A model generated the notes under the pieces. The model saw only the letters and a program-made list of their open reading frames with translations. It was not told where the DNA came from and searched no databases. The translations under genes were made by a program, and so were the position numbers. A stretch of DNA of 64,000 bases from NCBI GenBank assembly GCA_000827265.1, contig KN834787.1:226692-290691 (forward strand). Direction: 5' to 3'. This stretch comes from Collybiopsis luxurians FD-317 M1. Lineage: Eukaryota > Basidiomycota > Agaricomycetes > Agaricales > Omphalotaceae. Positions within the stretch are counted from its first letter, which is position 1. Every line of letters starts with the position of its first letter. Below, one piece after another: positions 9,892-21,531 of the stretch.

Positions 9892-11896
9892 ATGCCAGCG
9901 GCTTTAGGCGCTTCATCACTAACACCCTCTGCTCCTAACGGTCACGGCGCGAGCTCGAGGTTAACGATGGTAATGGCTACGTTTACGGTCCCACTACACT
10001 CAGGATCACCTTCTACATACACCTCAGCAAGATCGTTCTCTTTCTATCCGCAATCCGGGAGCCAATCTTCCTCGTCTTCCTCAAGTTTCGCGGCTGTGAA
10101 TTCTTCATATTTTGCCTCATCATCAGCTTCATACCCAGGATATCTGCTGCCAAAAGATGCAGCTTTAGGGACTGGTAGCAGGAAACGAAAACGAGTGGAG
10201 GGATTCAATATTACGAAGGGAAAGGAGAAAGTTGCGGAGGGAGTCGAAGACGAAGAGGAGGAGAATCATGATGATGAAGAGGCTAGATCTGTAGATTCGT
10301 ATCAGAATTTGGCATCCAGAAAGGTGCTGAAGGTTTTACACGTAAGTGCAACTCAATTTTGATGACAGTCAGCGTTGAAGTAATCGCGTGGATTTCCTCA
10401 GCCAGAGCACTACGACAGTGGTCCTAGCATGATGGAAGCTCTCGGTAAATGCTTCAAAGCTCCTAGTAACAATACTTTCCTTGGAACGTATCACGCTATG
10501 AACACGCCGGAGATCTCGGATAAACATCGCATACAACTTGTAATTCACGAAATCTGGAAAGTAACGGGCTATCGGTTTACGTACGTGTTCTCCAGCTGCT
10601 TTACTCCAGAGGAGTCCCCACCTGCTACGAATTCTCGTATACTCGTTTGCTTGTCACATTCTAATACTCAATGCGCCTGATATCTGTATCGGAGAACTCT
10701 TACTGATTTTGTTGTTATTCAGAGTCAAGGATCACCCTCCGGCCAAAAACGGGCATACGACGCGCCTCTGGTGCTCTCAAGACAGCCAACGAAAGGGAAA
10801 CACTCGATACCCATCGAACAATGCGAAGCAACGCTTCCCCTGCCGCAGCAGACTCCTTGTTTCTTCCCGGGACTCAAAATTGCCGGGGTTTCGTTTGGTT
10901 ACGGTGAGAATGTATCACTACGTTCCTCACGAGCCTTACAGCGATCCTACGACGCCCGGGAATACGTACACCATTCCAAACGGATCGTCAAAACCAACTA
11001 TAGCACCGTCAAACCTCGATGACAACCCTGCGCCTACGTCTTGTTCCTCCAAGAAAAGAAGCCCACCGGTTTCGTCATCTTCTACCCACACAGATAATAA
11101 TGGAGTGCCAGGTCAAGGTCATCATGAGGATAGATACAGGAGGGATCCGAATACCGAGCCGCAGCCAACTGTTGTTTCTTCCGATCACTTTACATCTTCT
11201 ACTATCCCTTCTATCTCTCAAGATCCGTCGAAAGCTTCATTGATTTCTTCCAACCCACCAAAATCCAAAGGTCTTTTACCAGCATCGCGTACTTCGCCTA
11301 TTACAATCCATGTCGAAGAACACCCACTCTACGCCGTTCAGTCCATTTATTCAGTATTGTCGAATCCCATGATTACAATTGGTCAAATGCAGACTGGGCT
11401 CGCGACTCGAGGCCCAGCCTATCATTCAAATCCACCCCATGCGCCGGATGTGCTGCTTCCTTCCGTTTCTTCGCCTTCGCCTTCACATCTACCTCCTCAC
11501 GCAGTGTCGCAGCTGTCTGTGGCTCAAGCTCCTTCCGCACCTGCTGGGCCCAGTACTCCGCAGAATGCAAACCCAGTCCAGATTCAACGACGCATACGTG
11601 CCCATATACAGACCCTCCGAGACTTTTGCAATAGCTTGGATTATCAACTGCAGTTCAATGATCCGGTTCATGAACGGACGATGTTGGAAGAATTAGAGCT
11701 GAAGGGAAAGGATTTTTTAGAGTATGTGGGTAAACATTCGGGGAGCGAAGCCCAGGGCAGGGCGAGGGCGAGTCGGAAAATGGTGCGGTTGGAGGGTGGC
11801 GAGCAGGAAGGTCAAGATGGGATGAGAGGGCGAAACGTTATGAATTCAGATGCCCACACGGACTCTTATACGGATGTGCATGATAGTGAACACTGA
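9892..11896 (+). CDS. Lineage-specific protein with Cys/His putative DNA-binding region and C-terminal coiled coil
   Basis: Three exons (9892-10341, 10402-10580, 10723-11896) give 600 aa. Residues 1-60 are Ser-rich. A basic patch (SRKRKRVEG) looks like a nuclear localisation signal and is followed by an acidic stretch (VEDEEEENHDDEEA). Exons 2-3 encode a block with VIHEIWKVTGYRFTVKDH, TRLWCSQDS, FPCRSRLLVSS and VRMYHYVPHEPY. I recall similar blocks in many mushroom hypothetical proteins. The spacing of C-C-H-H resembles FAR1/WRKY-GCM1-type zinc fingers, which is an inference. The rest is Ser/Pro-rich and disordered, ending in a helical segment (IQRRIRAHIQTLRDFCNSLD). The 142-nt second intron is long for this locus. 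A truncated copy sits at 6466-6693. Confidence 0.8.
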
Positions 11897-12336
11897 GGAG
11901 TGAGGACAAGCTAATTCCGGTTATGTTGAAAGTCGGCCGGGGAGGCGGCTCGTGGTTGCGTGGTTATGACTTGCAGCATCACTGCTTGTCAAGTACTGCC
12001 TAATTCATTATACGGAGAGCTGCCCCAAAAGGAAACCGCTGATTTCGGACTCGCACGCGAGAGTTTTACTTGGATGGTTTATGTAGCGGCACGCACCAGT
12101 GTAGATATGGTGAAAATCATCGTTTCCCAGCACGTGTTCGCGTACTTTAACACTTGTTCTCTAATTCGACGCTGCCACTGCCGCGCCACTCCTGAACCGT
12201 GAATTTCGACCACCTTCTAGCATTTTGTTCGATTGAAGTCGTGTTATGTTTCAAGAATCCCAATCTAATTGGTCCTGTGAGTGTCCTCCCATATCCAAGT
12301 GTCTGGTTGTTAATGCTGGAGACTTGTTCAGACCCA
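11897..12336. other. Intergenic region before the F-box-type gene
   Basis: Nothing with coding support. An open frame runs into the next gene from 12199, but F-box-type similarity begins only at about 12355, so the ATG at 12337 was taken as the start. Confidence 0.5.
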
Positions 12337-13888
12337 ATGCGCCGTGTAGGACACAGGGTGCTATCAGACATCCCTCTGGAGATTTATGAGGAGATCATTA
12401 GCTACATCAAGCCGAGCAAAAATCCTTCAAACCAGGTAGTTGCTCGTGAAAGGAGGCGACGCCGGATGAAAGACCTTTGCAGCCTCTCGCTAGTCTGCCG
12501 CTTCCTTCGCGCCATCCTTTTTCCTCTCATTTCCGAAACACTTTTCTTCCAAACCTCGATCCTGACGCGTTGCAGCGAGCGCGTTCGACGAATTATTATA
12601 CTTTATCCAGAGAGCTCGAGCGGGACGTACCTCAGGCGTTCCTTCCGCATGTCAAAAAGTGTATCATTCGAGATTGGGTTCAATACCTGGCTGACGTCGA
12701 ATGTGACACTGCCAAAGCCTTTCTGCACAAACGCAGCGAGGTGTTACCACAAATGACATCCCTCACCAATGTGGTACTGTCTAACACGTCGATTGCGCCG
12801 CAGCTCCTTGGGAGTATCCGGGACATCGTTTCGCTCAGGGAGTTTTCGATTTTGAGCTGCGATATGAAGGAAATGACGAGGGGGCAAATCGAAAAATACA
12901 CTACGGCATTCCGATCAAAGCTCGAGTGCTTCAGATTCATGATATGCAACTCGGATCACTGGATTTCTCCGAAAAGAGATAAGTGTTTTGGATTTCTCCC
13001 TCTCATTACGGACTTGGAAGACCTTCGAACTGATAGTTGGAATCTGTTCAAAGCCATGATGACATCCTCGAAATCCCCTCCACCTCTGCGGATTCTCGAA
13101 CTAGGCGATGCTCGTGTCACTTGGAAAATGGATATCTTTGAATTTCTTTACCGTCTTCCTACTTTGACATCCCTCAGTTTGGACTCTTTTGACCCGGAAG
13201 ATTTCCTATCGGAAACAATGAGTAGAGCATCTTCCGATTTCCTGTTTCTCTCTCGCATGACAAACCTTCGACATCTCACTTGTCCCCCGCAGATGGTCCC
13301 TCGGCTAAAAGGTCCTCATAATTTATCCCATTTAGCGTTCTTCACGCATAACGTGCGCTCCAGTGATGACCTACTGCGTCTGTTGCGATCTGTTGCGCAA
13401 TTAGATTCCTGGTTTCGTATTGACCACTATGCGTCCATTTCTGAGCTACAAATACCGCTTATTTTCCTGGTCCAGATGAATCTAGCACCGGCTGGAATTT
13501 TTCTTACTGAGCTCAGGAGGCTTGCTATAGATGGAAGCACGCAGCTTAATTCCTCAATTGCCCCGGATGATGAATGGTTAAAGAAGGTTCGAATCCGAGT
13601 TTCAATGCTTGCTCTACGACCATTATCTCATTTCTATTTTTTTTTTTCGACGCATAGAAAATTTGGGAATCCCTTCACCTCTTCGCGACCCCTTCTGTGA
13701 AAGAGTTACACTTCACCGATTTTCCACAACGCTATAGCTTTGCCACTACGCGGTTGTTGTTTGGTGCTTCGATAGGGCATTTCCCCGAGCTCGCTCGGTT
13801 GATATTTATGAACCGCAACGGTTATAATGTCGAGTGTACCAAGGATTCTGCGAGCGGCGAGTGGGTTTTAGAAATTCATCCATACTAA
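12337..13888 (+). pseudogene. F-box-type protein gene with a one-base frameshift
   Basis: The first part (12337 to about 12553) reads VLSDIPLEIYEEIISYI, then LCSLSLVCRFLRAILFPLIS, a typical N-terminal F-box for this fungal family. At FFQT the frame is lost. Sense continues in another frame with LDPDALQRARSTNYY and about 340 further residues of leucine-rich, LRR-like sequence. No plausible intron explains the switch, so a one-base deletion near 12550-12555 is the simplest reading. It could be a true inactivating change or an assembly error. After a clean intron (13587-13657) the final exon 13658-13888 gives KIWESLHLF and ends at IHPY. F-box proteins recruit substrates to SCF ubiquitin ligases. 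If the frameshift is an error, this is an intact gene of about 500 aa. Confidence 0.72.
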
Positions 13889-14076
13889 GATCTGTGTATT
13901 GATATTCCTCCTCTTCTTGACTTTATTGATGCTGTGCTTAAATTTTTGTACACTTGATGCTCTACACTGTCCATACATTCCAAGGATTATAAAATAATTT
14001 TCTGCTCTGTCTATATATCCCGTAATTTGTCTCCAGATTGTGTATTCCTCTGCCTATAGGTCCTATTGATTGTCTC

Positions 14077-15313
14077 TTAAACGAAGTCCACGTCACTCCG
14101 CAATGTTGAATCGGAAGTGCATATCGCATGTTCGTTTTGGGTTGGACGGCTAGCACTTAGGTCCAGAGTATCACGACGGAAGATAATACCCGTAAGTTGC
14201 TCAGCGGTGTCTTTTGTCCAACCGCAACCCATGGCACTTCGTAGAATAATCAGCTGCGGTGAGATCGCCTTCGGGCATTCAAAGCATGAGTTCTCAGTCT
14301 ACAGGCCAGCTGGAAAGGTATCACGTACGCAGAAATCGCCCCAAACCTGAACCAGTGCTACAGAAGTCGGATCATGGCGCGCATAAACAATGATATAGGA
14401 GACTCCGAGAATCGTGAACAAGGCTGCAGACTCCACAAGAAGTGCATTGATGCCAGTATACTCTTTCGCATACGAGTTACCGAGGAGTTTTCGTACTTTC
14501 TTTTGAAGAAGGAGAATACGCCCGCATATAAGTGCAGTAACAGTTACGTTCAGAGTGATCGTGAGAGATAGATAAGGTATCATATAGTCAACTGCTTGAC
14601 CGTTGAAAAAGCTAGCTCTAGGTTGAGCGCTATCATATATGAGCAGAACTGACATTGCTGCGAATAAATTACTCGAAGTAAGTATATCTCAAGTCGTAAA
14701 TCGGGGCAGGTGCGTACAGAGAGCGCCGAAATAGATCAGAATGGGTATTGAGACGACCTTCCATGAATTCCAAATCATATGGCAACGATAAATCTTTTTA
14801 AATCGGTTTCAGGTCCAACAGGAACAGATAGAACGATCCCGGATCAGTGTGGACTCACGAGCAATCCATCACTCAAAAAGTTCATCATAATGCCCGCAGT
14901 TGTACCCAGAGTGTTATAGGCAGCAGAAAGGTTGTCCGCAATATAGGCCGCAGGTCCATCTTCGCGGTGATCGATCCAGGCATTTTGGCCCAAAAGAGCA
15001 TTGCACGCCAATGCAATAGTCCACAATATAACGAGCGTGGCCCCATACATGATGTAAAATGCTGCATGGCGCGTTGAGCCTGAGAATGGATAGCTTGAGG
15101 TCGGTTTCTTTTGAAGGAGCAAGCGACAAGACATGTAATACATGACTAGCTGGATGCCTGCGAAGCCAGAGGATTAAATTTGCACAACACGGGCCCGATT
15201 CGCAGCACAAAGGAAAAGAACTTACCATAGAGTATTCCGGTAACTTGCCCCCCAACGTAAAGGGACCGTTCGAAGGTGCGTTCGGTGGGGGTATCAAGCT
15301 TGGAGGTTGACAT
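14077..15313 (-). CDS. Seven-TM membrane protein of an Agaricomycete-expanded family
   Basis: Five exons (15226-15313, 14859-15157, 14718-14793, 14329-14657, 14077-14268) give 327 aa. Hydrophobic segments alternate with short loops: VGGQVTGILYGIQLVMYYM, FYIMYGATLVILWTIALAC, TLGTTAGIMMNFLSDGLLIY, VVSIPILIYFGALS, IPYLSLTITLNVTVTALICG, LLVESAALFTILGVSYIIVY and a seventh before ISPQLIILRSAMGCGW. I know this organisation, including the DGLLxYRC and VESAAL motifs, from many uncharacterised mushroom proteins. No ligand or partner is known. The tail is short and polar. A decayed relative lies at about 19.86-20.58 kb. Confidence 0.85.
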
Positions 15314-16647
15314 GCCAGCTTCTGAAACGGCCACTCTACCAGAGCAAGATATATGTAGTTCGATTCATAGCAGATTGAATCAATCAAGTAGGGAATCATC
15401 GGCCTCGGATCCACCAAACCCCGGCTTGAGTGGGTGATGCTGGTACAACTGAGTACGAGCAATGATCTTTCCATCAAATTTTGTATACATGAACGTGTAT
15501 ATCTATACTTCTTTTCCATATTTATATTTCTTCCCGACACTATATATTTGGGTTTGGTCAAGACTCAAAAGTGGACCTACGGAATAATCCGCAACGGCAC
15601 ATATAATATCGTGCATTGTTCTGACTCGCGTCAGCTCACGTTGATCCCGTTTCGTCTTTCTCTTTCTATACCTCCTAATACTCTATAGCCTGTTTACTAG
15701 GTAACAGTCCACATATGATTATACATCGCGTACGGCGCATAACTATCTCAGTTTACTTTCGTGCGTGCTTCATTCTGTCTATCAATAGTGGTATGGCAAA
15801 GAAAAAGAAAAAAACGGAGTTCTAACGAAGAAAATTAGCCCCACAAGCCACTCGAAAGAGCAGAAAGTTCGAGTCAAAGAAGGCACCCAAGCCAAAGGTG
15901 CGGGCACTGCCTTGAACATCGATAATCAAATACCTGGGAATTGATAATAGGTCTACTTGAGGAAACGGAGAACCTTGTTTTGCTTCGAACAAGGAAGGAA
16001 CATCTTACAGGATTGTGTTGAACGGAACATTTATTTTCAATTTTCTCTCGCAAGCTCTACCAGCCCAGAGATAATGTTTCGAACAGCAAGAAGAGTGGTA
16101 TAGGCCCAAATTTATATTAGAAAGATTGAGATCAATCAAGATCAATGCGAGTCGACGCAATTCGGAACAGTACACGGTGTTATACGTGCGCACTCAAAAT
16201 GTCGCGGATTATTCCGTAGTTCCCATTTTGAACTGAGTCTAGCGGTCCAAGAATCATTGTATACGGGAGGCAGTCCAAAGTTGATCCGTCTTTTCAGAGC
16301 ATGTCATGATTACTACCCTGCTGTTTTCGACTTTGTTTCGAGAATCATTATTAGCAAGTGTATGCGCATTGCATGCGCCCATACAGGACCATATAGTAAA
16401 TTACACATATACATTGCTGGAGGATTTAGCTATGTTAGATTATTCTGCCGGACTCGTACCTGCTGCTTCGAAAGTGCAGTGACCTTCTTTCGCAGATGTT
16501 TCTCATTTTGAATAGTTGTATCAAACCGTATCATACCACATGTTTCGGAGTAGTTCTCTTGAAGTTATATATATACATCATCCGGCAACGATACAGTGAG
16601 GATACAAATCTATCATATAGAGGCGCAAGATGGTTGAATTAGATTTT
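15314..16647. other. Intergenic region containing an inverted-repeat element
   Basis: No protein gene was recognised. The main content is the inverted repeat described separately. Short open frames at 15434-15688 (+) and 16005-16193 (-) resemble each other only because they lie in the two arms of that repeat. Confidence 0.55.
15577..16219. mobile_element. Possible non-autonomous element with long terminal inverted repeats
   Basis: The string ctacggaataatccgc at 15577-15592 occurs as its exact reverse complement at 16204-16219. Diverged similarity extends inward for about 100 nt in each arm and also some way outward (agactc and aaaa-tgg on both sides). The 430-nt centre has no coding content. 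This fits a decayed MITE-like element or an inverted duplication of a short segment. No clear target-site duplication was found, and the outer borders are uncertain. Confidence 0.5.
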
Positions 16648-18952
16648 TCATGAAGATCGGTAAGTCGGAGGCGCATCACTAGAAAGATTCGTCGATGTTG
16701 ATGGTTGTCGTGCAACGCTCGTCTGTTGCGTGGCATAAAACTGGGTTGGAAGTGGGGGCAGGCGGCGAGGAGGGATGGATGGTGTGGTAGGAGAGGAGGT
16801 GAAAGTTGCTCTGGACGCACGAGTGTGATAACTGGGAAGTGTCTCATACGAGTAGCTGGTTCTGATGGTATCGCGACCAGGGGATGTTGTGCCAGCTTCC
16901 GGTGTACTCGGTTCCCAAGGGTTATTACCGTCAGTAACCGAAGCTGAGGTCGGTGCTGGTGCAGCTCCAGGGACGGCCATAAGTGAGTGGCGTATTGATC
17001 TTCTTTCTGGATCTGAGCGGTAACTGGAAAGTGCCTCGTTTGCGGATTCACTTTCCATTATGCTGCGACTTGGGCCCCCGGCTACGGATTGGGAGTGCCT
17101 GTGATCATCAGTCACCGAAACTGACGACTCGGTTGATGGGACAGAAGTTACACTCAGTGAGCGTCGGATCAAACTCTCGTCGAGGTGATTAATTTCTGAG
17201 CCGGAGAATAAAGAAACGCCATCGAAAGGACCTGGGATAGATTCTGTTGAATGTAAGCTCTCCCTATTCTCCACAGAACGTGAAAGACCCGCGCCAGTGC
17301 TCGTCTGTGAAAGTCTGTTCGTATCGACTTCGTTGAGACTCAGAGGCGGTGACTGTGGAGGTGGATAAGCATCCTCAAGGGAAGCATTCTTGACTACAGC
17401 AGAGCTATCCTCTACGTTACTCGCCTTCACGGAGAGAGGAAAGTAGTTGCGAGTGGGAACAGCTTTAGCTCCTTCCGATATGAGGCACGACTGTCTCTGC
17501 CAAAGAAGAATTCCTCTACTGGCAATGAGAGTTTCCAGCACATGCTGAAATGGAATTACGGCTCTCTGTGAGTTTTCCTTGAAAAAGGATAAATATGTCA
17601 CCAGATGATTCCATCTCTATGCAACTCACAGAAAGCGATAGTCGACTGATACCTAATATAATAAACATGTTCGACAACGAGATAGCTTGAAGGAATAGAG
17701 CACAATTAGCAATGCAATATTGAAAAATTCTGGAGTACACGCTCACCAAACACCCAGACATGGTAGATGGTACCTGCAAATACTTGCGCGTAAAATCGTA
17801 ACATCCATCTACTGGATGGAAAAGTGGAATACCTACCGTCCTGATTCATTGAAGCGGCCAACGCTGACCATTCTCGTGAACGGACTTTTATTGTAAAATT
17901 AGCAAACTCCAAGTTTTGAATTAATTACGCACAAAAGAGATTAGGCATGAGCGTTAAAGATAGAATGCCTATCACGCATTACGATCAATGGCAATAGGAG
18001 GTAAGAGAAAATAAATCGAAATGTACCTGACTGGTATATCACCAAAAAAAACCAAGATAAAATTAACGGCGGCTGCACATTTGGAATGGGACAAGAAGCT
18101 GGAGACTCGAGAGAAGAATCTGTGGCTTCAATAACAACGTAGTTCTTGAATCAGAAGATTCGCGCTTGTAGGTAAACATCGACATACAAATGTGAGTGCC
18201 AATGAAGACGAAGAAGTTGGGGATCCAACAGATGAGAAAAAAGACGTTCATGCCGATCGTCAGCCGCCTGTTCCTCGTCCATAAGGTACGAGTGCGTAAA
18301 GTGAGTAGAACTAGTGCGTAAGTTGAGAACGAGTATACAAGGGAGGTCGACAAAAATCTCGGACTTTCTGTTATGCCTATTCCTATGATGTATGCCACTG
18401 CAAAAAGAATCAATGAATAAAGCGACAACAACACTGGCAAGCAACAGACGCACGTCCGCTGACATTGTACAACGCTACGCAGACACCTTGATGTAAAGAT
18501 CTCGACGATATAACGCCATCTAGACAAGCTCCCATGGTGAATACGCAGAGTCTCGTACCGTGAAGGAGTGGACTCACCGAAATAGAGAAGAGAAATTAAA
18601 TTTATAAATGGAAAAAATCTTTGAGCGATATAAAGCCCTGTACGCAGTCGCAATTCGATGATGTTCGCGGTCGACACGAATTTCAGCTCCGTTGGAAAGG
18701 TTAGAATCGAGTCGTATATGAAAAGTACGAAACTTGAAACTAAGGATGAAGTGGGAAGTGATACGGGTCAAATAAATTAAAAGCGCAAGTGAGGGGATTC
18801 ACACACCGAGAGAATACTATTTGTCGACCAAGGATCGACGCAACTTCGGTTTAGAGAGAAGGTGTGTGTTCACCACAAGGTCTGCTTACCGAGATCGCTG
18901 TTTCGTTATAAAGGAGACCAACAGCTCCTTCATCCGGAAATGCGTCTGCCAT
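16648..18952 (-). CDS. DUF6533 multi-pass (GPCR-like) membrane protein with long Ser/Thr/Pro tail
   Basis: The gene reads right to left. Exon 1 (18890-18952) starts MADAFPDEGAVGLLYNETAI. Later exons hold VLFIYDSILTFPTELKFV, the diagnostic DUF6533 pattern, then LYIAQRFFPFINLISLLY, TLRTRTLWTRNRRLTIG with the next TM, SCPIPNVQPPLILSWFFLVI, SALAASMNQDGR and HVLETLIASRGILL. The last exon runs to the stop at 16648 and encodes about 300 disordered residues rich in Ser, Thr and Pro with a PPRRLPPLP stretch, probably cytosolic. The family pattern is clear but several internal splice sites (roughly 17600-18880) could not be fixed in frame, so only the borders and the last exon should be trusted. A role in sensing or signalling is inference. 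Confidence 0.65.
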
Positions 18953-19860
18953 AGGGTAAGAGACAGTAAACGAGTGAGGGGATAAAAAGGGAGGGAGTAA
19001 AGACGCTGACATCCCGCATGATATACAGTTTTGCATTCCAAAACACTGGAACATCGACAAGCAATGCCAATCCGCGAACGCGTCGGAAAATGCTATTGGC
19101 TGCTGAGGCGCCAATCGCCTTTGGGAGGGAGGGACAACCTGATCGCGACGCCATCTTGATTGTGTCAATACAGTAAGGCGCTTATACTTTGATAGCGGCA
19201 GAGAATACCTGGAGACAATGCAAAGCCAGTGTCACCGCTTTATTCCAAAGTCGGAAAGAGGACGAGATGAAGATGGAGTGGCCAATCAAGTTTGGAGTTC
19301 TTTCGCTTTGATCTTCCATCGCTCGGTAGTAGTCTGCGCAGAATCCCTGTAGCTAACATCAACCACATTTTGGAATTCGTATTTCTCTGGTTGATATCAA
19401 TGAATATGACGGCGATATTGGGGCAGCAGGAGAAGAGCAACAAATTTTCGATCCATGCAGTCAGCGGGAGTAAAGGGATAGGGCTGCGCGAGCATCGTAC
19501 TGGGAAAACTGGCGGTTTAGTAGATTCTAGACCATGCCCGCACATACATTTCATCAAAGGACAAGCGCAAAAATATGGATATAACTACTGTAGCCTTTGA
19601 GGAGTAGTGAGCAAAATCAAGAATGATGAGAGGGGTATTGCTTTGGTTGCTGGGGCGATGCGGCCAATGGTACATTTAATCTACACCCTGCCTGTTCTTT
19701 ACGCTACACTAGAGTCCATCGTGTATAAGTGCATGTACTCCTATTTCTGAAGTCCAGTCCAAGTTACACTGTGATGTCAAGTCAGAGTTGCTTATCCATA
19801 TTTCAAGTTGTGATGGGGTTAGACAGTCAGAACTAGATCTCGGAGAAAGGTCAGGCATAC
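18953..19860. other. Intergenic region
   Basis: No coding support. Minus-strand frames at 18930-19168 and 19240-19557 have no recognisable sequence; the first is probably the 5' leader of the DUF6533 gene. Confidence 0.45.
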
Positions 19861-20585
19861 CGGGTGGGTGCGTTGCTCAGCGGTGTATCCAACGGCAATC
19901 CATTGTACTTTGATAATCAGCTGCCGTCAACCCGCTTTGACATCTCAACTGCGTGATTTATGGGCAATACTTGCCAATTAAAGAAGCTTAAACGCCGTAT
20001 AAGTTGTTGAGAACTGCATTGGAGGCATACCGATTTGCCTACGAGTTTCTAGGAAATTTTCGAACTGAAATAGTAGAAGACCAGTACGTCGGTATATCAG
20101 CGTAGTCACGATAATGTTCAGAGTGATTAGAAGAAAAATATTCCAACAGCAGCAGATGAGGCGAGTTTCAAACAATGAGTTTCTTTAGCAACCTACGATG
20201 GCTTTAAGAATCAGCATTTACTCTTAGAAGGACCTGGCGTATCACAAGCAGTAAGGCCAATGACGGCGAAAGCGGCCAAGTAGAAAAAATCAATCTTTGG
20301 CCTATGTACATCATAAGACGTGGCGATGAAACAATTCTCAGTTTTTGCGGGCGCTGTCGAAATCAACTTCCAGCTTGGAATGACCAGTTTAGGAGGTGAT
20401 GGTAGTTGAACGTTGAACGTTGACCGCTGACCTGATTTTCCCGCACACGAGGGTAAGATCATCCCGATAGAACAGCTCACAGAAATTACTCTTCGAGAAG
20501 CGCAATAGGTGCAGGCATAAATTTCTACGAGCAGTGTTCTTTGGTGCAAACTGGTGGGGCCTTGAGATTGATTAGTGATCATCTA
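19860..20585 (-). pseudogene. Decayed copy of the seven-TM family gene
   Basis: On the minus strand, fragments line up with the 14-15 kb gene: WKLI plus FFYLAAFAVIGLTACDTP (compare ILIYFGALS...LLIYDSAQP), ITLNIIVTTLIYRRTGLLLF (compare ITLNVTVTALICGRILLL), and a 3' piece matching ADYQ-like and GCRWI residues near 19890-19925. Frames shift and stops interrupt the pieces, and the N-terminal exons are not recognisable. This is a dead duplicate. Confidence 0.62.
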
Positions 20586-21531
20586 GGTGTCGCATCATAT
20601 GGTAGACTGGCACCGACTAGTAATCCTCTATGTGACACTGATTCTGTATCGCTTTGGTTTCTTCCAAGTCTGTTCGGATTCATCCTTTGACACTCCTCAT
20701 AAGATTGTTCTTCGGAGGCAGGTCTCTGTTATTAGTGGCATTAAGGAAATCAGCTATCCCCATAGATCAACTTCTGAGATCATTTACCAACCTCGAGGCT
20801 CACAAGGCTGCAATCAAGACACTAAAGAGCTGGAGAAAGTTAAAGTAACTGAAACGGCGCCATTATACCCTCTTTTGAAGCCTCATCGCGTAGATGAAAA
20901 CCGGCTTGAATTTGGCTTGAATGTGGACCGACGAGAAAAAAATCATGAAAATTGGCGCCGAAATTCTGGCAATACTTATCTTATCATTGAGCGCTTAACT
21001 AGCTGAACTCCCGAGTTCTTCGCCGGCAAACTCGTGAACTTGAAGCATTGAGCAGAGTGTGCAGTTAATAGGTCTGAGAAAAATATTCCTTTCATGATGA
21101 ATTTGTGTAGCAGTACCCAAAGAGTGAATCTACCGAATTATATGACCATGCGAATTAGGTTACGATTTGAAGTTCTCCTACAATAGTGGATTATGATACC
21201 GCTATGGCCTATTAGTAGAAGCACGACAACTTGCAGTAATCGGAATTATAGCTCGAGCTTCGAAGTAATGAACATTTGAGCTCGCTGGAAGCTCTACTTG
21301 AAGTTAGCGTTGAAAATATATATTGCAAATGAGAGACACGAAACGAAGTAATTTACAATCGAAAGCTGATCTAGGCTAGTCCAGAACCCAAAGCAAAAGA
21401 TAAGAGCATATGTACACTATGAATGTAAGAACACAAATTAACGGTGCCTGAAGTACTATATCAATCCGACTCAGTTGTCCTTGCAAGTCTCCTTGGGGAT
21501 CCCGACTGCTCTTTTGCTGACTCGTCTGAAC
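20586..21531. other. Intergenic region, no gene recognised
   Basis: A plus-strand frame at 20587-21006 has a hydrophobic start but no family resemblance, no splice support and ordinary composition. The rest is AT-rich and without coding signal. Confidence 0.45.

Noticed and set aside
10709..11243. Overlapping plus-strand frames inside exon 3 of the 600-aa protein
   Set aside because: They are shifted frames of a Ser/Pro-rich exon; only one frame continues through the splice sites.
20587..21006. Plus-strand frame with hydrophobic N-terminus
   Set aside because: No similarity to any family, ordinary composition, no introns or neighbours supporting it.
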